NCBI RefSeq assembly: GCF_037023725.1 | Contig: NZ_CP146077.1 | Location: forward strand, 2,393,001-2,457,000 | Length of the DNA stretch: 64,000 nt | Source of the DNA: Pseudomonas bubulae | GTDB taxonomy: Bacteria; Pseudomonadota; Gammaproteobacteria; Pseudomonadales; Pseudomonadaceae | Reading direction: 5' to 3' | Notes under the pieces: generated by a model | The model's database searches: none | What the model was told of the DNA's origin: nothing | Seen by the model: the letters and a program-made list of their open reading frames with translations, nothing else | Part shown: one piece after another, positions 53,008-62,556 of the stretch | How the letters are laid out: every line of letters starts with the position of its first letter | How positions within the stretch are numbered: the stretch's first letter is position 1 | Translations under genes and position numbers: made by a program

Positions 53008-53337
53008 AACGCAAGCCTGTCATCGCTGCCGAAGGTCGCGAAGAGGAATGCGGGTGCTTCAAATCGCCTCCAGAGTCCCTCTGGGGCCCTTCAGGCCGAT
53101 AAACGTCGTAATTACTACGCTCCATGCGCATCTGAGGGATAGGTGCGTGGCGGCGATTGTGATAACATTCGGCGGTTTCCAGGGTGACCCGCAAGGGTTG
53201 CCCTTACTGCGCAAATCCGTGACATAACTTGTTGATTTGTCGTAAGTCGTTGCGTGGCACGTGGCCAGCGGCGGCGAGCTTCGTTCGTCCCGAATGGATG
53301 TGGCGAAGTTTCACCCGAAAAAGGAATCAGGCTTCTC
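53008..53337. other. Non-coding region upstream of gyrA
   Basis: It follows mtnA and must contain the gyrA promoter. A CCAGAG/CTCTGG hairpin (53070-53084) lies about 60 bp past mtnA but lacks a T-run, so termination there is doubtful. I see no gene and no convincing -35/-10 pair. AAGGA lies about 12 nt before the gyrA ATG. Confidence 0.55.
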
Positions 53338-55992
53338 ATGGGCGAACTGGCCAAAGAAATCCTCCCGGTCAATATCGAAGACGAGCTGAAACAGTCCTAC
53401 CTCGACTACGCAATGAGCGTAATTGTCGGGCGGGCACTGCCTGATGCGCGCGATGGCTTGAAGCCCGTGCACAGGCGTGTGCTGTTTGCGATGAGCGAAC
53501 TGAACAACGACTGGAACAAGCCGTACAAGAAATCTGCCCGTGTGGTCGGTGACGTAATCGGTAAGTATCACCCGCATGGTGATACTGCTGTTTACGACAC
53601 CATCGTTCGAATGGCTCAGCCATTCTCCCTGCGCTACCTGCTGGTAGACGGTCAGGGCAACTTCGGTTCGGTCGACGGCGACAACGCTGCGGCCATGCGA
53701 TACACCGAAGTGCGCATGACCAAGCTGGCCCACGAATTGCTGGCCGACTTGCACAAAGAGACCGTGGACTGGGTGCCGAACTACGACGGCACGGAAATGA
53801 TCCCGGCCGTCATGCCGACACGAATTCCCAACTTGCTGGTCAACGGCTCAAGCGGTATCGCCGTGGGTATGGCCACCAATATTCCGCCGCATAACCTGGG
53901 TGAAGTCATCGACGGCTGCCTGGCGCTGATCGACAACCCGGAACTGAGCATCGATGAACTGATGCAGTTCATCCCGGGCCCGGACTTCCCGACTGCCGCC
54001 ATCATCAACGGCCGTGCCGGTATCATCGAAGCCTATCGCACGGGCCGTGGCCGCATTTACATGCGCGCCCGCTCGATGATCGAAGACATCGACAAGGTCG
54101 GTGGTCGTCAACAGATCGTCATCACCGAACTGCCGTACCAGCTGAACAAGGCTCGCCTGATCGAAAAGATCGCCGAGCTGGTAAAAGAGAAGAAGCTAGA
54201 AGGCATCACCGAGCTGCGTGACGAGTCTGACAAAGACGGCATGCGCGTTGTGATCGAGCTGCGCCGTGGTGAGGTGCCGGAGGTTATTCTCAATAACCTT
54301 TATGCCCAGACCCAGCTGCAAAGTGTTTTCGGTATCAACATCGTTGCGCTGATCGATGGCCGCCCGCGCATCCTGAACCTCAAGGACCTGCTCGAAGCTT
54401 TCGTACGTCACCGTCGAGAAGTGGTCACCCGTCGTACTGTTTTCGAGCTGCGCAAAGCCCGCGAGCGAGGCCATATCCTTGAAGGCCAGGCCGTAGCCCT
54501 GTCCAACATCGATCCGGTCATTGCACTGATCAAGGCCTCGCCAACCCCGTCCGAAGCCAAGGAAGCGCTGATCAGCACCCCTTGGGAGTCGACAGCGGTA
54601 GTGGCCATGGTTGAGCGCGCCGGTGCCGATTCGTGCCGTCCGGAAAACCTCGATCCGCAATACGGTCTGCGTGATGGCAAATACTTCCTGTCGCCGGAGC
54701 AGGCCCAGGCCATTCTTGAGTTGCGCCTGCACCGCTTGACCGGTCTGGAGCACGAAAAGCTGCTGGCCGAGTACCAGGAAATTCTCAACCAGATCGGTGA
54801 GCTGATCCGCATCCTCAATAGCGCCGTGCGCCTGATGGAAGTGATCCGCGAAGAGCTGGAAGTCATTCGCGCCGAATACGGCGATGTGCGTCGTACCGAA
54901 ATCCTGGATCACCGTCTTGATCTGACCCTGGGTGACATGATCCCGGAAGAAGAGCGCGTTGTGACCATTTCCCACGGTGGCTATGCCAAGACCCAGCCAT
55001 TGGCTGCGTACCAGGCCCAGCGTCGTGGCGGTAAAGGCAAGTCGGCTACTGGCGTCAAGGATGAGGACTACATCGCTCACCTGCTGGTTGCCAACAGTCA
55101 CACCACGCTGCTGCTGTTCTCCAGCAAGGGCAAGGTGTACTGGCTGAAGACCTATGAAATTCCTGAGGCGTCCCGCGCTGCCCGTGGTCGTCCGCTGGTG
55201 AACCTGCTGCCGCTGGATGAGGGTGAATACATCACCACCATGCTGCCGGTCGAAGAGTACACCGAGGGTCACTTCATCTTTATGGCGACCGCCAACGGCA
55301 CCGTGAAGAAGACCCCTCTGGAAGCCTTCAGTCGTCAGCGCAGCGTAGGCTTGATCGCGCTGGAACTGGACGAAGGCGACGTGCTGATCAGCGCCGCGAT
55401 CACCGATGGCGAGCGTGAAGTCATGCTGTTCTCCGACGGTGGCAAGGTGACTCGCTTCAAAGAGTCCGATGTCCGTGCCATGGGTCGTACTGCCCGCGGT
55501 GTACGCGGCATGCGTCTGCCAGAAGGGCAGAAGCTGATTTCCATGCTGATCCCTGAGGAGGGTAGCCAGATCCTTACCGCTTCGGCGCGTGGCTATGGCA
55601 AGCGTACGGCGATCAGCGAGTTCCCAGAGTACAAGCGTGGCGGCCAGGGTGTTATCGCCATGGTCAGCAACGAGCGTAATGGCCGTCTGGTCGGTGCGGT
55701 TCAGGTGCAGGACGGTGAAGAAATCATGTTGATTTCGGATCAGGGCACTCTGGTACGTACGCGCGTCGACGAAGTGTCGAGCCTGGGTCGTAATACCCAG
55801 GGCGTCACCTTGATCAAGCTGGCCAGTGACGAAACGCTGGTAGGGCTTGAGCGGGTTCAGGAGCCTTCTGAAGTTGAAGGCGAAGAGCTCGAAGATGAAG
55901 GCGGTGCAGAGTTCGACGGTGAGGCCATCCAGGATGGCGCAGACGACGAGCAGCCGCTAGAGGCTGGCGCTGACGAAGAGCCGCAGGAATAA
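53338..55992 (+). CDS. gyrA: DNA gyrase subunit A
   Basis: Breakage-reunion subunit of the type IIA topoisomerase that introduces negative supercoils. From the ATG at 53338 the protein is 884 aa; the open frame back to 53254 is not used. The catalytic Tyr lies in [10 protein letters not shown], and the GyrA-box in QRRGGKG begins the C-terminal wrapping domain. The quinolone-resistance region reads [10 protein letters not shown] with Thr83 and Asp87, the sensitive-type residues. The C-terminus (last 40 residues) is very acidic. It is followed by a terminator and a REP pair. Confidence 0.98.
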   Translation: MGELAKEILPVNIEDELKQSYLDYAMSVIVGRALPDARDGLKPVHRRVLFAMSELNNDWNKPYKKSARVVGDVIGKYHPHGDTAVYDTIVRMAQPFSLRYLLVDGQGNFGSVDGDNAAAMRYTEVRMTKLAHELLADLHKETVDWVPNYDGTEMIPAVMPTRIPNLLVNGSSGIAVGMATNIPPHNLGEVIDGCLALIDNPELSIDELMQFIPGPDFPTAAIINGRAGIIEAYRTGRGRIYMRARSMIEDIDKVGGRQQIVITELPYQLNKARLIEKIAELVKEKKLEGITELRDESDKDGMRVVIELRRGEVPEVILNNLYAQTQLQSVFGINIVALIDGRPRILNLKDLLEAFVRHRREVVTRRTVFELRKARERGHILEGQAVALSNIDPVIALIKASPTPSEAKEALISTPWESTAVVAMVERAGADSCRPENLDPQYGLRDGKYFLSPEQAQAILELRLHRLTGLEHEKLLAEYQEILNQIGELIRILNSAVRLMEVIREELEVIRAEYGDVRRTEILDHRLDLTLGDMIPEEERVVTISHGGYAKTQPLAAYQAQRRGGKGKSATGVKDEDYIAHLLVANSHTTLLLFSSKGKVYWLKTYEIPEASRAARGRPLVNLLPLDEGEYITTMLPVEEYTEGHFIFMATANGTVKKTPLEAFSRQRSVGLIALELDEGDVLISAAITDGEREVMLFSDGGKVTRFKESDVRAMGRTARGVRGMRLPEGQKLISMLIPEEGSQILTASARGYGKRTAISEFPEYKRGGQGVIAMVSNERNGRLVGAVQVQDGEEIMLISDQGTLVRTRVDEVSSLGRNTQGVTLIKLASDETLVGLERVQEPSEVEGEELEDEGGAEFDGEAIQDGADDEQPLEAGADEEPQE

Positions 55993-56002
55993 GCGGACAC
56001 AC

Positions 56003-56034
56003 AGGGGGCGGATGAGAATTCGCCCCCTTGTTGT
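56003..56034 (+). terminator. Rho-independent terminator of gyrA
   Basis: GGGGGCG (56004-56010) pairs with CGCCCCC (56021-56027), with a 10-nt loop and a TTGTTGT tail. It lies 11 bp past the gyrA stop. Confidence 0.8.
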
Positions 56035-56061
56035 ATGTCCAGTATGAAAGTTTGCGACACT

Positions 56062-56147
56062 GTGGGAGCGAGCCTGCTCGCGATGGCATCAGCGCGGTAT
56101 GTCAGATAGACATTACTGCCCGTATCGCTAGCAAGCCCGCTTCTACA
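56062..56147. repeat. REP palindrome pair, right arm degenerate
   Basis: GTGGGAGCGAGCCTGCTCGCG on the left has an imperfect inverse copy GCAAGCCCGCTTCTAC on the right, about 45 nt away. It lies between the gyrA terminator and serC. Confidence 0.8.
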
Positions 56148-56207
56148 AGCAACAATGTGTCGAGAGTTGATTTATTGCGTGACCACCAAATCAGAGTGAG
56201 AGTGGAA

Positions 56208-57293
56208 GTGAGCAAACGAGCCTATAACTTCTGCGCAGGTCCTGCTGCGCTACCTGAAGCTGTTCTGTTGCGTGCCCAGTCCGAGTTGCTCGACTGGCAT
56301 GGCAAGGGCCTCTCGGTCATGGAAATGAGCCATCGCAGCGATGAGTTCGTGTCCATTGCGACCAAGGCTGAGCAGGATCTGCGTGACCTGCTGTCTATTC
56401 CCTCGAACTACAAAGTCCTGTTTCTGCAAGGCGGTGCCAGCCAACAGTTTGCCCAGATCCCGCTGAATCTGTTGCCTGAAAATGGCAAGGCGGATTACAT
56501 CGATACCGGTATCTGGTCGCAGAAGGCCATTGAAGAGGCGTCGCGTTTCGGTCACGTCAACGTGGCAGCAACCGCCAAACCTTACGATTACTTCGCGATT
56601 CCTGGTCAGAATGAGTGGAATCTGTCGAAAGACGCGGCCTACGTTCATTACGCGCCAAACGAAACCATCGGCGGTCTGGAATTCAACTGGATCCCTGAGA
56701 CTGGCGATGTGCCATTGGTCGCTGACATGTCTTCGGATATTCTGTCGCGCCCGGTTGATGTGTCCCGTTTTGGCATGATCTACGCGGGTGCCCAGAAAAA
56801 CATCGGCCCAAGTGGCATCGTGGTCAATATCATTCGCGAAGATCTGCTGGGTCGTGCGCGTTCGATCTGCCCGACCATGCTCGATTACAAGGTCGCGGCT
56901 GACAACGGCTCGATGTACAACACGCCGCCGACCCTGGCCTGGTACCTGTCAGGTCTGGTATTCGAATGGCTCAAGGAGCAGGGCGGTGTCGAGGCAATCG
57001 GCAAGCTCAATGAAGTGAAAAAACGTACCTTGTACGACTTTATCGACGCCAGTGGCCTGTACAGCAACCCGATCAACCTTTCTGATCGCTCGTGGATGAA
57101 CGTCCCGTTCCGTCTGGCGGACGATCGCCTCGACAAGCCATTCCTGGCAGGCGCTGAAGCACGCGGGCTGCTGAACCTCAAGGGGCACCGCTCCGTTGGT
57201 GGTATGCGCGCATCGATCTATAACGCTGTGGATATCAACGCGGTTAACGCGCTGGTGGCTTACATGGCAGAGTTCGAAAAGGAACACGGCTAA
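56208..57293 (+). CDS. serC: Phosphoserine aminotransferase
   Basis: PLP enzyme making 3-phosphoserine (serine synthesis) and acting in pyridoxal synthesis. From a GTG start at 56208 (residues after it SKRAYNFCAGPAALPEAVL) it has 361 aa, the normal length. The PLP lysine is in YAGAQKNIGPSG; HRSVGGMRASIYNA ends the C-terminal domain. The frame is open upstream through the REP element to 56028, but that part is not coding. Its stop shares a base with the pheA start (TAATG). Confidence 0.96.
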   Translation: MSKRAYNFCAGPAALPEAVLLRAQSELLDWHGKGLSVMEMSHRSDEFVSIATKAEQDLRDLLSIPSNYKVLFLQGGASQQFAQIPLNLLPENGKADYIDTGIWSQKAIEEASRFGHVNVAATAKPYDYFAIPGQNEWNLSKDAAYVHYAPNETIGGLEFNWIPETGDVPLVADMSSDILSRPVDVSRFGMIYAGAQKNIGPSGIVVNIIREDLLGRARSICPTMLDYKVAADNGSMYNTPPTLAWYLSGLVFEWLKEQGGVEAIGKLNEVKKRTLYDFIDASGLYSNPINLSDRSWMNVPFRLADDRLDKPFLAGAEARGLLNLKGHRSVGGMRASIYNAVDINAVNALVAYMAEFEKEHG

Positions 57294-58387
57294 TGTCCGA
57301 GCAAGAACTCAAGGCGCTGCGCCTGCGTATCGACAGTCTGGACGAAAAAGTCCTGGAGCTTATCAGCGAGCGGGCGCGTTGTGCCCAGGAAGTGGCGCGG
57401 GTCAAGATGGCTTCCCTGGCTGAGGGTGAAGTGCCGGTATTTTACCGGCCTGAGCGTGAGGCTCAGGTGCTCAAGCGCGTTATGGAGCGCAATAAAGGCC
57501 CGTTGGGCAACGAAGAGATGGCGCGGTTGTTCCGCGAAATCATGTCCTCGTGCCTGGCGCTGGAGCAGCCGCTGAAAGTGGCTTATCTCGGCCCCGAGGG
57601 TACCTTTACCCAGGCTGCGGCCATGAAGCACTTTGGGCATGCCGTGATCAGCAAGCCGATGGCTGCCATTGACGAAGTATTCCGCGAAGTGGCTGCCGGT
57701 GCAGTGAATTTTGGCGTGGTGCCAGTGGAAAACTCCACAGAAGGCGCAGTCAACCACACTCTCGACAGCTTCCTTGAGCATGACATGGTGATCTGCGGTG
57801 AAGTAGAGCTGCGCATCCACCATCACCTGCTGGTCGGCGAAAACACCAAAACGGACAGTATCAGCCGCATTTACTCCCACGCCCAGTCGCTGGCTCAGTG
57901 CCGCAAATGGCTGGATGCACACTACCCGAATGTCGAGCGTATTGCGGTGTCGAGCAATGCCGAAGCGGCCAAACGGGTCAAGGGAGAGTGGAACTCCGCT
58001 GCCATTGCCGGTGATATGGCTGCTGGCCTGTACGGCTTGACCCGACTGGCCGAAAAAATTGAAGACCGCCCGGACAACTCCACGCGGTTCTTGATGATTG
58101 GCAGTCAGGAAGTGCCACCCACTGGCGATGACAAGACGTCGATCATTGTGTCCATGAGCAACCGTCCTGGCGCCCTGCATGAGCTGCTGGTGCCGTTCCA
58201 TGAGAACGGGATCGATCTGACGCGTATTGAGACGCGTCCTTCGCGTAGCGGTAAATGGACCTATGTGTTTTTCATCGACTTTGCTGGTCATCACCGCGAC
58301 CCCTTGGTCAAAAGTGTCCTGGAGCAGATCAGTCAAGAAGCCGTAGCGCTTAAAGTATTGGGTTCCTACCCGAAAGCGGTTCTCTGA
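57293..58387 (+). CDS. pheA: Bifunctional chorismate mutase / prephenate dehydratase (P-protein)
   Basis: Converts chorismate to phenylpyruvate for phenylalanine. The 364-aa protein has an AroQ chorismate mutase domain (about residues 1-90, LRLRIDSLDEKVLELISERA), a prephenate dehydratase domain with GPEGTFTQAAA and NSTRF, and a C-terminal ACT domain (about 275-355, GALHELLVPFHENGIDLTRIE) that senses Phe. It is translationally coupled to serC and is 11 bp before hisC. Confidence 0.97.
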   Translation: MSEQELKALRLRIDSLDEKVLELISERARCAQEVARVKMASLAEGEVPVFYRPEREAQVLKRVMERNKGPLGNEEMARLFREIMSSCLALEQPLKVAYLGPEGTFTQAAAMKHFGHAVISKPMAAIDEVFREVAAGAVNFGVVPVENSTEGAVNHTLDSFLEHDMVICGEVELRIHHHLLVGENTKTDSISRIYSHAQSLAQCRKWLDAHYPNVERIAVSSNAEAAKRVKGEWNSAAIAGDMAAGLYGLTRLAEKIEDRPDNSTRFLMIGSQEVPPTGDDKTSIIVSMSNRPGALHELLVPFHENGIDLTRIETRPSRSGKWTYVFFIDFAGHHRDPLVKSVLEQISQEAVALKVLGSYPKAVL

Positions 58388-58398
58388 GGCGATAAAAC

Positions 58399-59511
58399 AT
58401 GAGCGGTGATTTCCTCGCCCTGGCACAGCCGGGCGTACAACAACTTTCGCCTTATGTCCCGGGTAAACCTGTGGATGAGCTGGCGCGTGAACTGGATCTG
58501 GATCCGGCCACGATCGTCAAGCTGGCCAGCAACGAAAACCCTTTGGGTGCGAGCCCCAAGGCGCTGGAAGCCATTCGTGCCGAGCTGGCCGAATTGACGC
58601 GCTACCCGGATGGCAATGGCTTTGCCCTGAAAAGCCTGTTGGCTGAGCAGTGTGGCGTACAGCTTGACCAGGTAACACTGGGCAACGGTTCTAACGATAT
58701 TCTGGAGCTGGTGGCGCGTGCCTACCTGGCGCCGGGGCTAAATGCCGTGTTCAGTGAGCATGCATTTGCCGTGTATCCGATTGTGACCCAGGCGGTAGGT
58801 GCCCAGGCCCGCGTTGTGCCGGCCAAGGACTGGGGGCATGACCTGCCTGCCATGCTGGCTGCCATCGACAGTGATACCCGGGTGGTCTTTATTGCCAACC
58901 CGAACAACCCGACCGGTACCTGGTTTGGCGTCGATGCGCTGAACGAGTTTTTGCAGGACGTGCCCGAACACGTGCTTGTGGTGCTGGACGAAGCTTATAT
59001 CGAGTACGCAGAGGGCGGTGATCTGCCCGATGGTCTGGAGTTTTTGTCGGGGTATCCCAACCTGCTGGTTTCCCGCACGTTCTCCAAGGCCTATGGCCTG
59101 GCCGCGTTGCGGGTGGGTTATGGGTTGTCAACGGCGGTGGTGGCCGATGTGCTGAACCGCGTTCGCCAGCCATTCAACGTCAACAGTCTGGCGCTGGCTG
59201 CGGCTTGCGCGGCGCTTAAAGACAGCGATTACCTGGAGCAAAGCCGCCGCCTGAACGAGGCCGGCATGCAGCAGTTACAGGACGGTTTTCGTGAGTTGGG
59301 CCTGGGCTGGATCCCGTCGCGCGGCAATTTTATCGCGCTGGATCTCGGTCAGGTAGCGGCTCCCGTCTATCAGGGGCTGTTGCGTGAAGGTGTCATAGTG
59401 CGTCCGGTGGCCAACTACGGAATGCCTGACCATCTGCGTATCACTATTGGTTTGCCGGCGGAAAACACTCGCCTGCTTGAAGCGCTGTCCAAGGTTCTTG
59501 CTCGTGGTTGA
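58399..59511 (+). CDS. hisC: Histidinol-phosphate aminotransferase (HisC2 type)
   Basis: 370-aa class I/II PLP aminotransferase. It has VKLASNENPLGASPKALEAI at the N-terminus, the substrate-binding NPNNPTGTWF, DEAYIEYA and the PLP lysine in SRTFSKAYGLAALRVGYG. In this aromatic cluster it may work mainly on aromatic amino acids; that is inferred from context. It is the second hisC-type copy (hisC2) as in P. aeruginosa, not the his-operon copy. Confidence 0.94.
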   Translation: MSGDFLALAQPGVQQLSPYVPGKPVDELARELDLDPATIVKLASNENPLGASPKALEAIRAELAELTRYPDGNGFALKSLLAEQCGVQLDQVTLGNGSNDILELVARAYLAPGLNAVFSEHAFAVYPIVTQAVGAQARVVPAKDWGHDLPAMLAAIDSDTRVVFIANPNNPTGTWFGVDALNEFLQDVPEHVLVVLDEAYIEYAEGGDLPDGLEFLSGYPNLLVSRTFSKAYGLAALRVGYGLSTAVVADVLNRVRQPFNVNSLALAAACAALKDSDYLEQSRRLNEAGMQQLQDGFRELGLGWIPSRGNFIALDLGQVAAPVYQGLLREGVIVRPVANYGMPDHLRITIGLPAENTRLLEALSKVLARG

Positions 59512-59515
59512 TGTA

Positions 59516-61747
59516 ATGTCTGTGCAATCTGTAAGGCCTGTAATAGGGCGGCTGGTCGTTGTCGGGTTGGGTCTGATTGGCGGGTCTTTCGCCAAGGGCA
59601 TGCGTGAGAGCGGTCTGTGCGACGAAGTGGTCGGTGTTGATCTCGATCCCGAATCCTGTGTTCTGGCCGTTGAGCTGGGAGTGGTCGATCGCTGTGAAGC
59701 AAATCTGGCCGCTGCTTGCGTGGGCGCAGATGTGATTCAGTTGGCCGTGCCGATTCTGGCCATGGAAAAAATGCTCGGCCTTCTGGCGGGCATGGATCTG
59801 GGTAACGCGGTGCTTACCGATGTGGGCAGTGCCAAAGGCAATGTTGTGCGGGCAGCGGCACAAGCCTTTGGTGGCATGCCTGCGCGCTTTGTACCTGGCC
59901 ATCCGATTGCCGGGTCTGAACAGAGTGGTGTAGAAGCTTCGAATGCCAGTCTGTTTGAGCGGCACAAGGTGATTTTGACGCCTGTGGCTCAGACCGATGC
60001 CGATGCGCTGGCTCTGGTTGATGCGATGTGGCGCGCCCTGGGGGCAGACGTCGAGCATATGCAGGTCGAGCGACATGACGAGGTACTGGCTGCAACCAGC
60101 CATTTACCTCATTTGCTGGCTTTCGGGCTGGTGGACTCTCTTGCCAAGCGCAACGAGAATCTGGACATCTTCCGTTACGCAGCGGGTGGCTTCCGTGATT
60201 TCACAAGAATCGCCGGCAGCGACCCGGTAATGTGGCATGACATTTTTCTCGCTAATCGCGAGGCAGTGCTGCGCACATTGGATACATTTCGCAGTGATCT
60301 CGACGCTTTGCGCGACGCGGTCGATGCAGGGGATGGGCATCAATTGCTGGGCGTTTTCACTCGCGCCCGGGTTGCCCGCGAGCATTTCAGTAAAATCCTG
60401 GCCCGCCGGGCATATGTGGACGCTATGAATTCCAACGATCTGATTTTTTTGGCAAATCCTGGTGGTCAAGTAACTGGCCGAATTCGCGTACCAGGCGACA
60501 AATCCATTTCCCACCGCTCGATCATGCTCGGCTCGCTGGCTGAAGGTACGACCGAAGTGGAAGGTTTCCTTGAGGGTGAAGATGCCCTGGCGACGCTGCA
60601 GGCGTTCCGTGACATGGGCGTGGTGATTGAGGGCCCGCATCATGGTCGCGTGACCATTCATGGCGTTGGCCTGCACGGTCTGAAAGCGCCACCTGGCCCG
60701 ATCTACCTGGGCAACTCGGGTACTTCGATGCGCCTGTTGTCCGGCCTGCTGGCAGCACAGAGCTTCGACACCACCCTGACCGGCGATGCGTCCCTGACCA
60801 AGCGCCCGATGAACCGTGTGGCCAATCCATTGCGTGAAATGGGTGCCGTGATTGAGACCGCTGCCGAAGGTCGCCCGCCGATGACCATTCGTGGTGGTCA
60901 TGCGCTCAAGGGCATGGATTACACCTTGCCGATGGCCAGTGCCCAGGTTAAATCCTGCCTGTTGCTGGCGGGCCTGTATGCAGAAGGCAAGACCTCGGTA
61001 ACCGAGCCTGCACCGACTCGTGACCATACCGAGCGCATGCTGCAAGGCTTCGGATACCCGGTAACTGTTAATGGTCCTACTGCTTCGGTTGAGTCGGGCC
61101 ACAAGCTGACGGCGACCCATATCGAAGTGCCGGGGGATATTTCCTCGTCGGCGTTCTTCCTGGTCGCCGCTTCGATCGCAGCAGGCTCGGACCTGCTGCT
61201 TGAGCATGTGGGCATCAATCCGACCCGTACCGGCGTTATCGACATCTTGCGTCTGATGGGGGCGGATATCACCCTGGAAAATCAACGCGAAGTGGGCGGT
61301 GAGCCGGTGGCGGACCTGCGCGTGCGGGCTGCTAAACTCAAGGGTATCGAGATTCCGGAAGAGCTGGTGCCGCTGGCGATTGACGAGTTCCCGGTACTCT
61401 TTGTGGCTGCGGCCGTGGCTGAGGGTCGTACGATCCTTCGGGGTGCTGAAGAGCTGCGGGTCAAGGAGTCCGACCGGATCCAGGTAATGGCAGATGGCTT
61501 GCTGACCCTGGGCGTGAAGTGCGAGCCGACACCGGATGGCATCATCATTGATGGTGGCACAATTGGCGGTGGTGAGGTTCATGGTCATGGCGATCACCGT
61601 ATCGCAATGGCCTTCAGTGTGGCTTCGTTGCGCGCAACCGCACCCATCCGTATCCATGATTGCGCCAACGTGGCGACTTCTTTCCCCAACTTCCTTGCTC
61701 TGTGCAAGCAAGTGGGCATGCGTGTTGCTCAAGAGGCAAACTCGTGA
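59516..61747 (+). CDS. Fused prephenate dehydrogenase / 3-phosphoshikimate 1-carboxyvinyltransferase (TyrA-AroA)
   Basis: 743-aa fusion of two aromatic-pathway enzymes. The N-terminal unit (about residues 1-295) is TyrA-type dehydrogenase with NAD site [15 protein letters not shown] and [15 protein letters not shown]. The C-terminal unit (from about residue 304, [14 protein letters not shown]) is EPSP synthase with [31 protein letters not shown] and LRVKESDRI. The ATG at 59516 gives the family N-terminus; an ORF start inside hisC (59447) is rejected. The fusion is usual for Pseudomonas. The stop overlaps cmk. Confidence 0.95.
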   Translation: MSVQSVRPVIGRLVVVGLGLIGGSFAKGMRESGLCDEVVGVDLDPESCVLAVELGVVDRCEANLAAACVGADVIQLAVPILAMEKMLGLLAGMDLGNAVLTDVGSAKGNVVRAAAQAFGGMPARFVPGHPIAGSEQSGVEASNASLFERHKVILTPVAQTDADALALVDAMWRALGADVEHMQVERHDEVLAATSHLPHLLAFGLVDSLAKRNENLDIFRYAAGGFRDFTRIAGSDPVMWHDIFLANREAVLRTLDTFRSDLDALRDAVDAGDGHQLLGVFTRARVAREHFSKILARRAYVDAMNSNDLIFLANPGGQVTGRIRVPGDKSISHRSIMLGSLAEGTTEVEGFLEGEDALATLQAFRDMGVVIEGPHHGRVTIHGVGLHGLKAPPGPIYLGNSGTSMRLLSGLLAAQSFDTTLTGDASLTKRPMNRVANPLREMGAVIETAAEGRPPMTIRGGHALKGMDYTLPMASAQVKSCLLLAGLYAEGKTSVTEPAPTRDHTERMLQGFGYPVTVNGPTASVESGHKLTATHIEVPGDISSSAFFLVAASIAAGSDLLLEHVGINPTRTGVIDILRLMGADITLENQREVGGEPVADLRVRAAKLKGIEIPEELVPLAIDEFPVLFVAAAVAEGRTILRGAEELRVKESDRIQVMADGLLTLGVKCEPTPDGIIIDGGTIGGGEVHGHGDHRIAMAFSVASLRATAPIRIHDCANVATSFPNFLALCKQVGMRVAQEANS

Positions 61748-62433
61748 TGGTTTCGGCACCGGTTATCACCATCGACGGCCCAAGCGGTTCAGGTAAAGGC
61801 ACGGTTGCTGGCATCCTGGCCAAGCGCCTGGGGTGGAATTTGCTCGACTCCGGTGCTCTGTACCGCCTGCTGGCGTTTGCCGCAGGTAACCATGGTGTGG
61901 CCCTGGATAACGAGGCGTTGCTGGAAAAACTGGCTGCGCATCTTGATGTGCAGTTCATCGGCGCGACGGACGGTAAGCCGGCGCGGATCATTCTGGAAGG
62001 TGATGACGTGACTCACGCCATCCGCAGTGAGACCGTAGCGGCCGGAGCCTCGAAAGTCGCGGCTTTGCCGGCTGTTCGCGATGCGTTGCTGCAGCGTCAG
62101 CGTGCTTTCCTTGAGTTCCCGGGGCTGGTTGCAGATGGTCGGGACATGGGTACCGTGGTCTTTCCTGACGCGCCATTGAAGGTTTTTCTGACCGCTAGCG
62201 CTGAGGAACGGGCCCGCCGCCGTTACTTGCAGTTGAAGGCCAAGGGCGATGATGTTAGTCTCTCGGGTCTGCTAGATGAGATTCGTGCCCGCGACGAGCG
62301 TGACACACAGCGTGCAATAGCCCCGCTCAAGCCGGCGGCTGATGCCATACAGCTGGACTCCACGGAGTTGTCCATCGAGCAGGTGCTGGAACGCATCATG
62401 AGCGAAATCGCACTTCGCGATATCGCTGGATGA
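61747..62433 (+). CDS. cmk: Cytidylate kinase
   Basis: Phosphorylates CMP and dCMP. The 228-aa protein has P-loop [14 protein letters not shown] at residues 8-18, the NMP-binding segment [32 protein letters not shown] and the Asp/Arg lid [13 protein letters not shown]. The ATG overlaps the tyrA-aroA stop (TGATG); a GTG one codon earlier is an alternative. The gene order cmk-rpsA is widely conserved. Confidence 0.96.
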   Translation: MVSAPVITIDGPSGSGKGTVAGILAKRLGWNLLDSGALYRLLAFAAGNHGVALDNEALLEKLAAHLDVQFIGATDGKPARIILEGDDVTHAIRSETVAAGASKVAALPAVRDALLQRQRAFLEFPGLVADGRDMGTVVFPDAPLKVFLTASAEERARRRYLQLKAKGDDVSLSGLLDEIRARDERDTQRAIAPLKPAADAIQLDSTELSIEQVLERIMSEIALRDIAG

Positions 62434-62444
62434 CCAAGAAAGCG

Positions 62445-62514
62445 TGCAGGAGACCAGAAATAGTCCTGCATGCCTTCTTTTATATGAACGTAACCCACAT
62501 TGTCTGGAATGTGG
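62445..62514 (+). promoter_or_regulatory. Structured leader of rpsA, candidate S1 autoregulatory element
   Basis: Two hairpins precede rpsA: TGCAGGA/TCCTGCA (62445-62470) followed by TTCTTTTATA, and CCACATT/AATGTGG (62495-62514) with loop GTCTGG next to A, exposing GGA. In gamma-proteobacteria the S1 mRNA leader folds into hairpins with GGA loops used for autogenous control. The first hairpin may instead be a weak cmk terminator. Confidence 0.4.
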
Positions 62515-62556
62515 CTGATGGGCGTATTCCTTCGCCCTTGAACAACAGGAATTAAA

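Noticed and set aside
53070..53084. Terminator of mtnA
   Set aside because: The stem is short and no T-run follows, so I did not call it a terminator.
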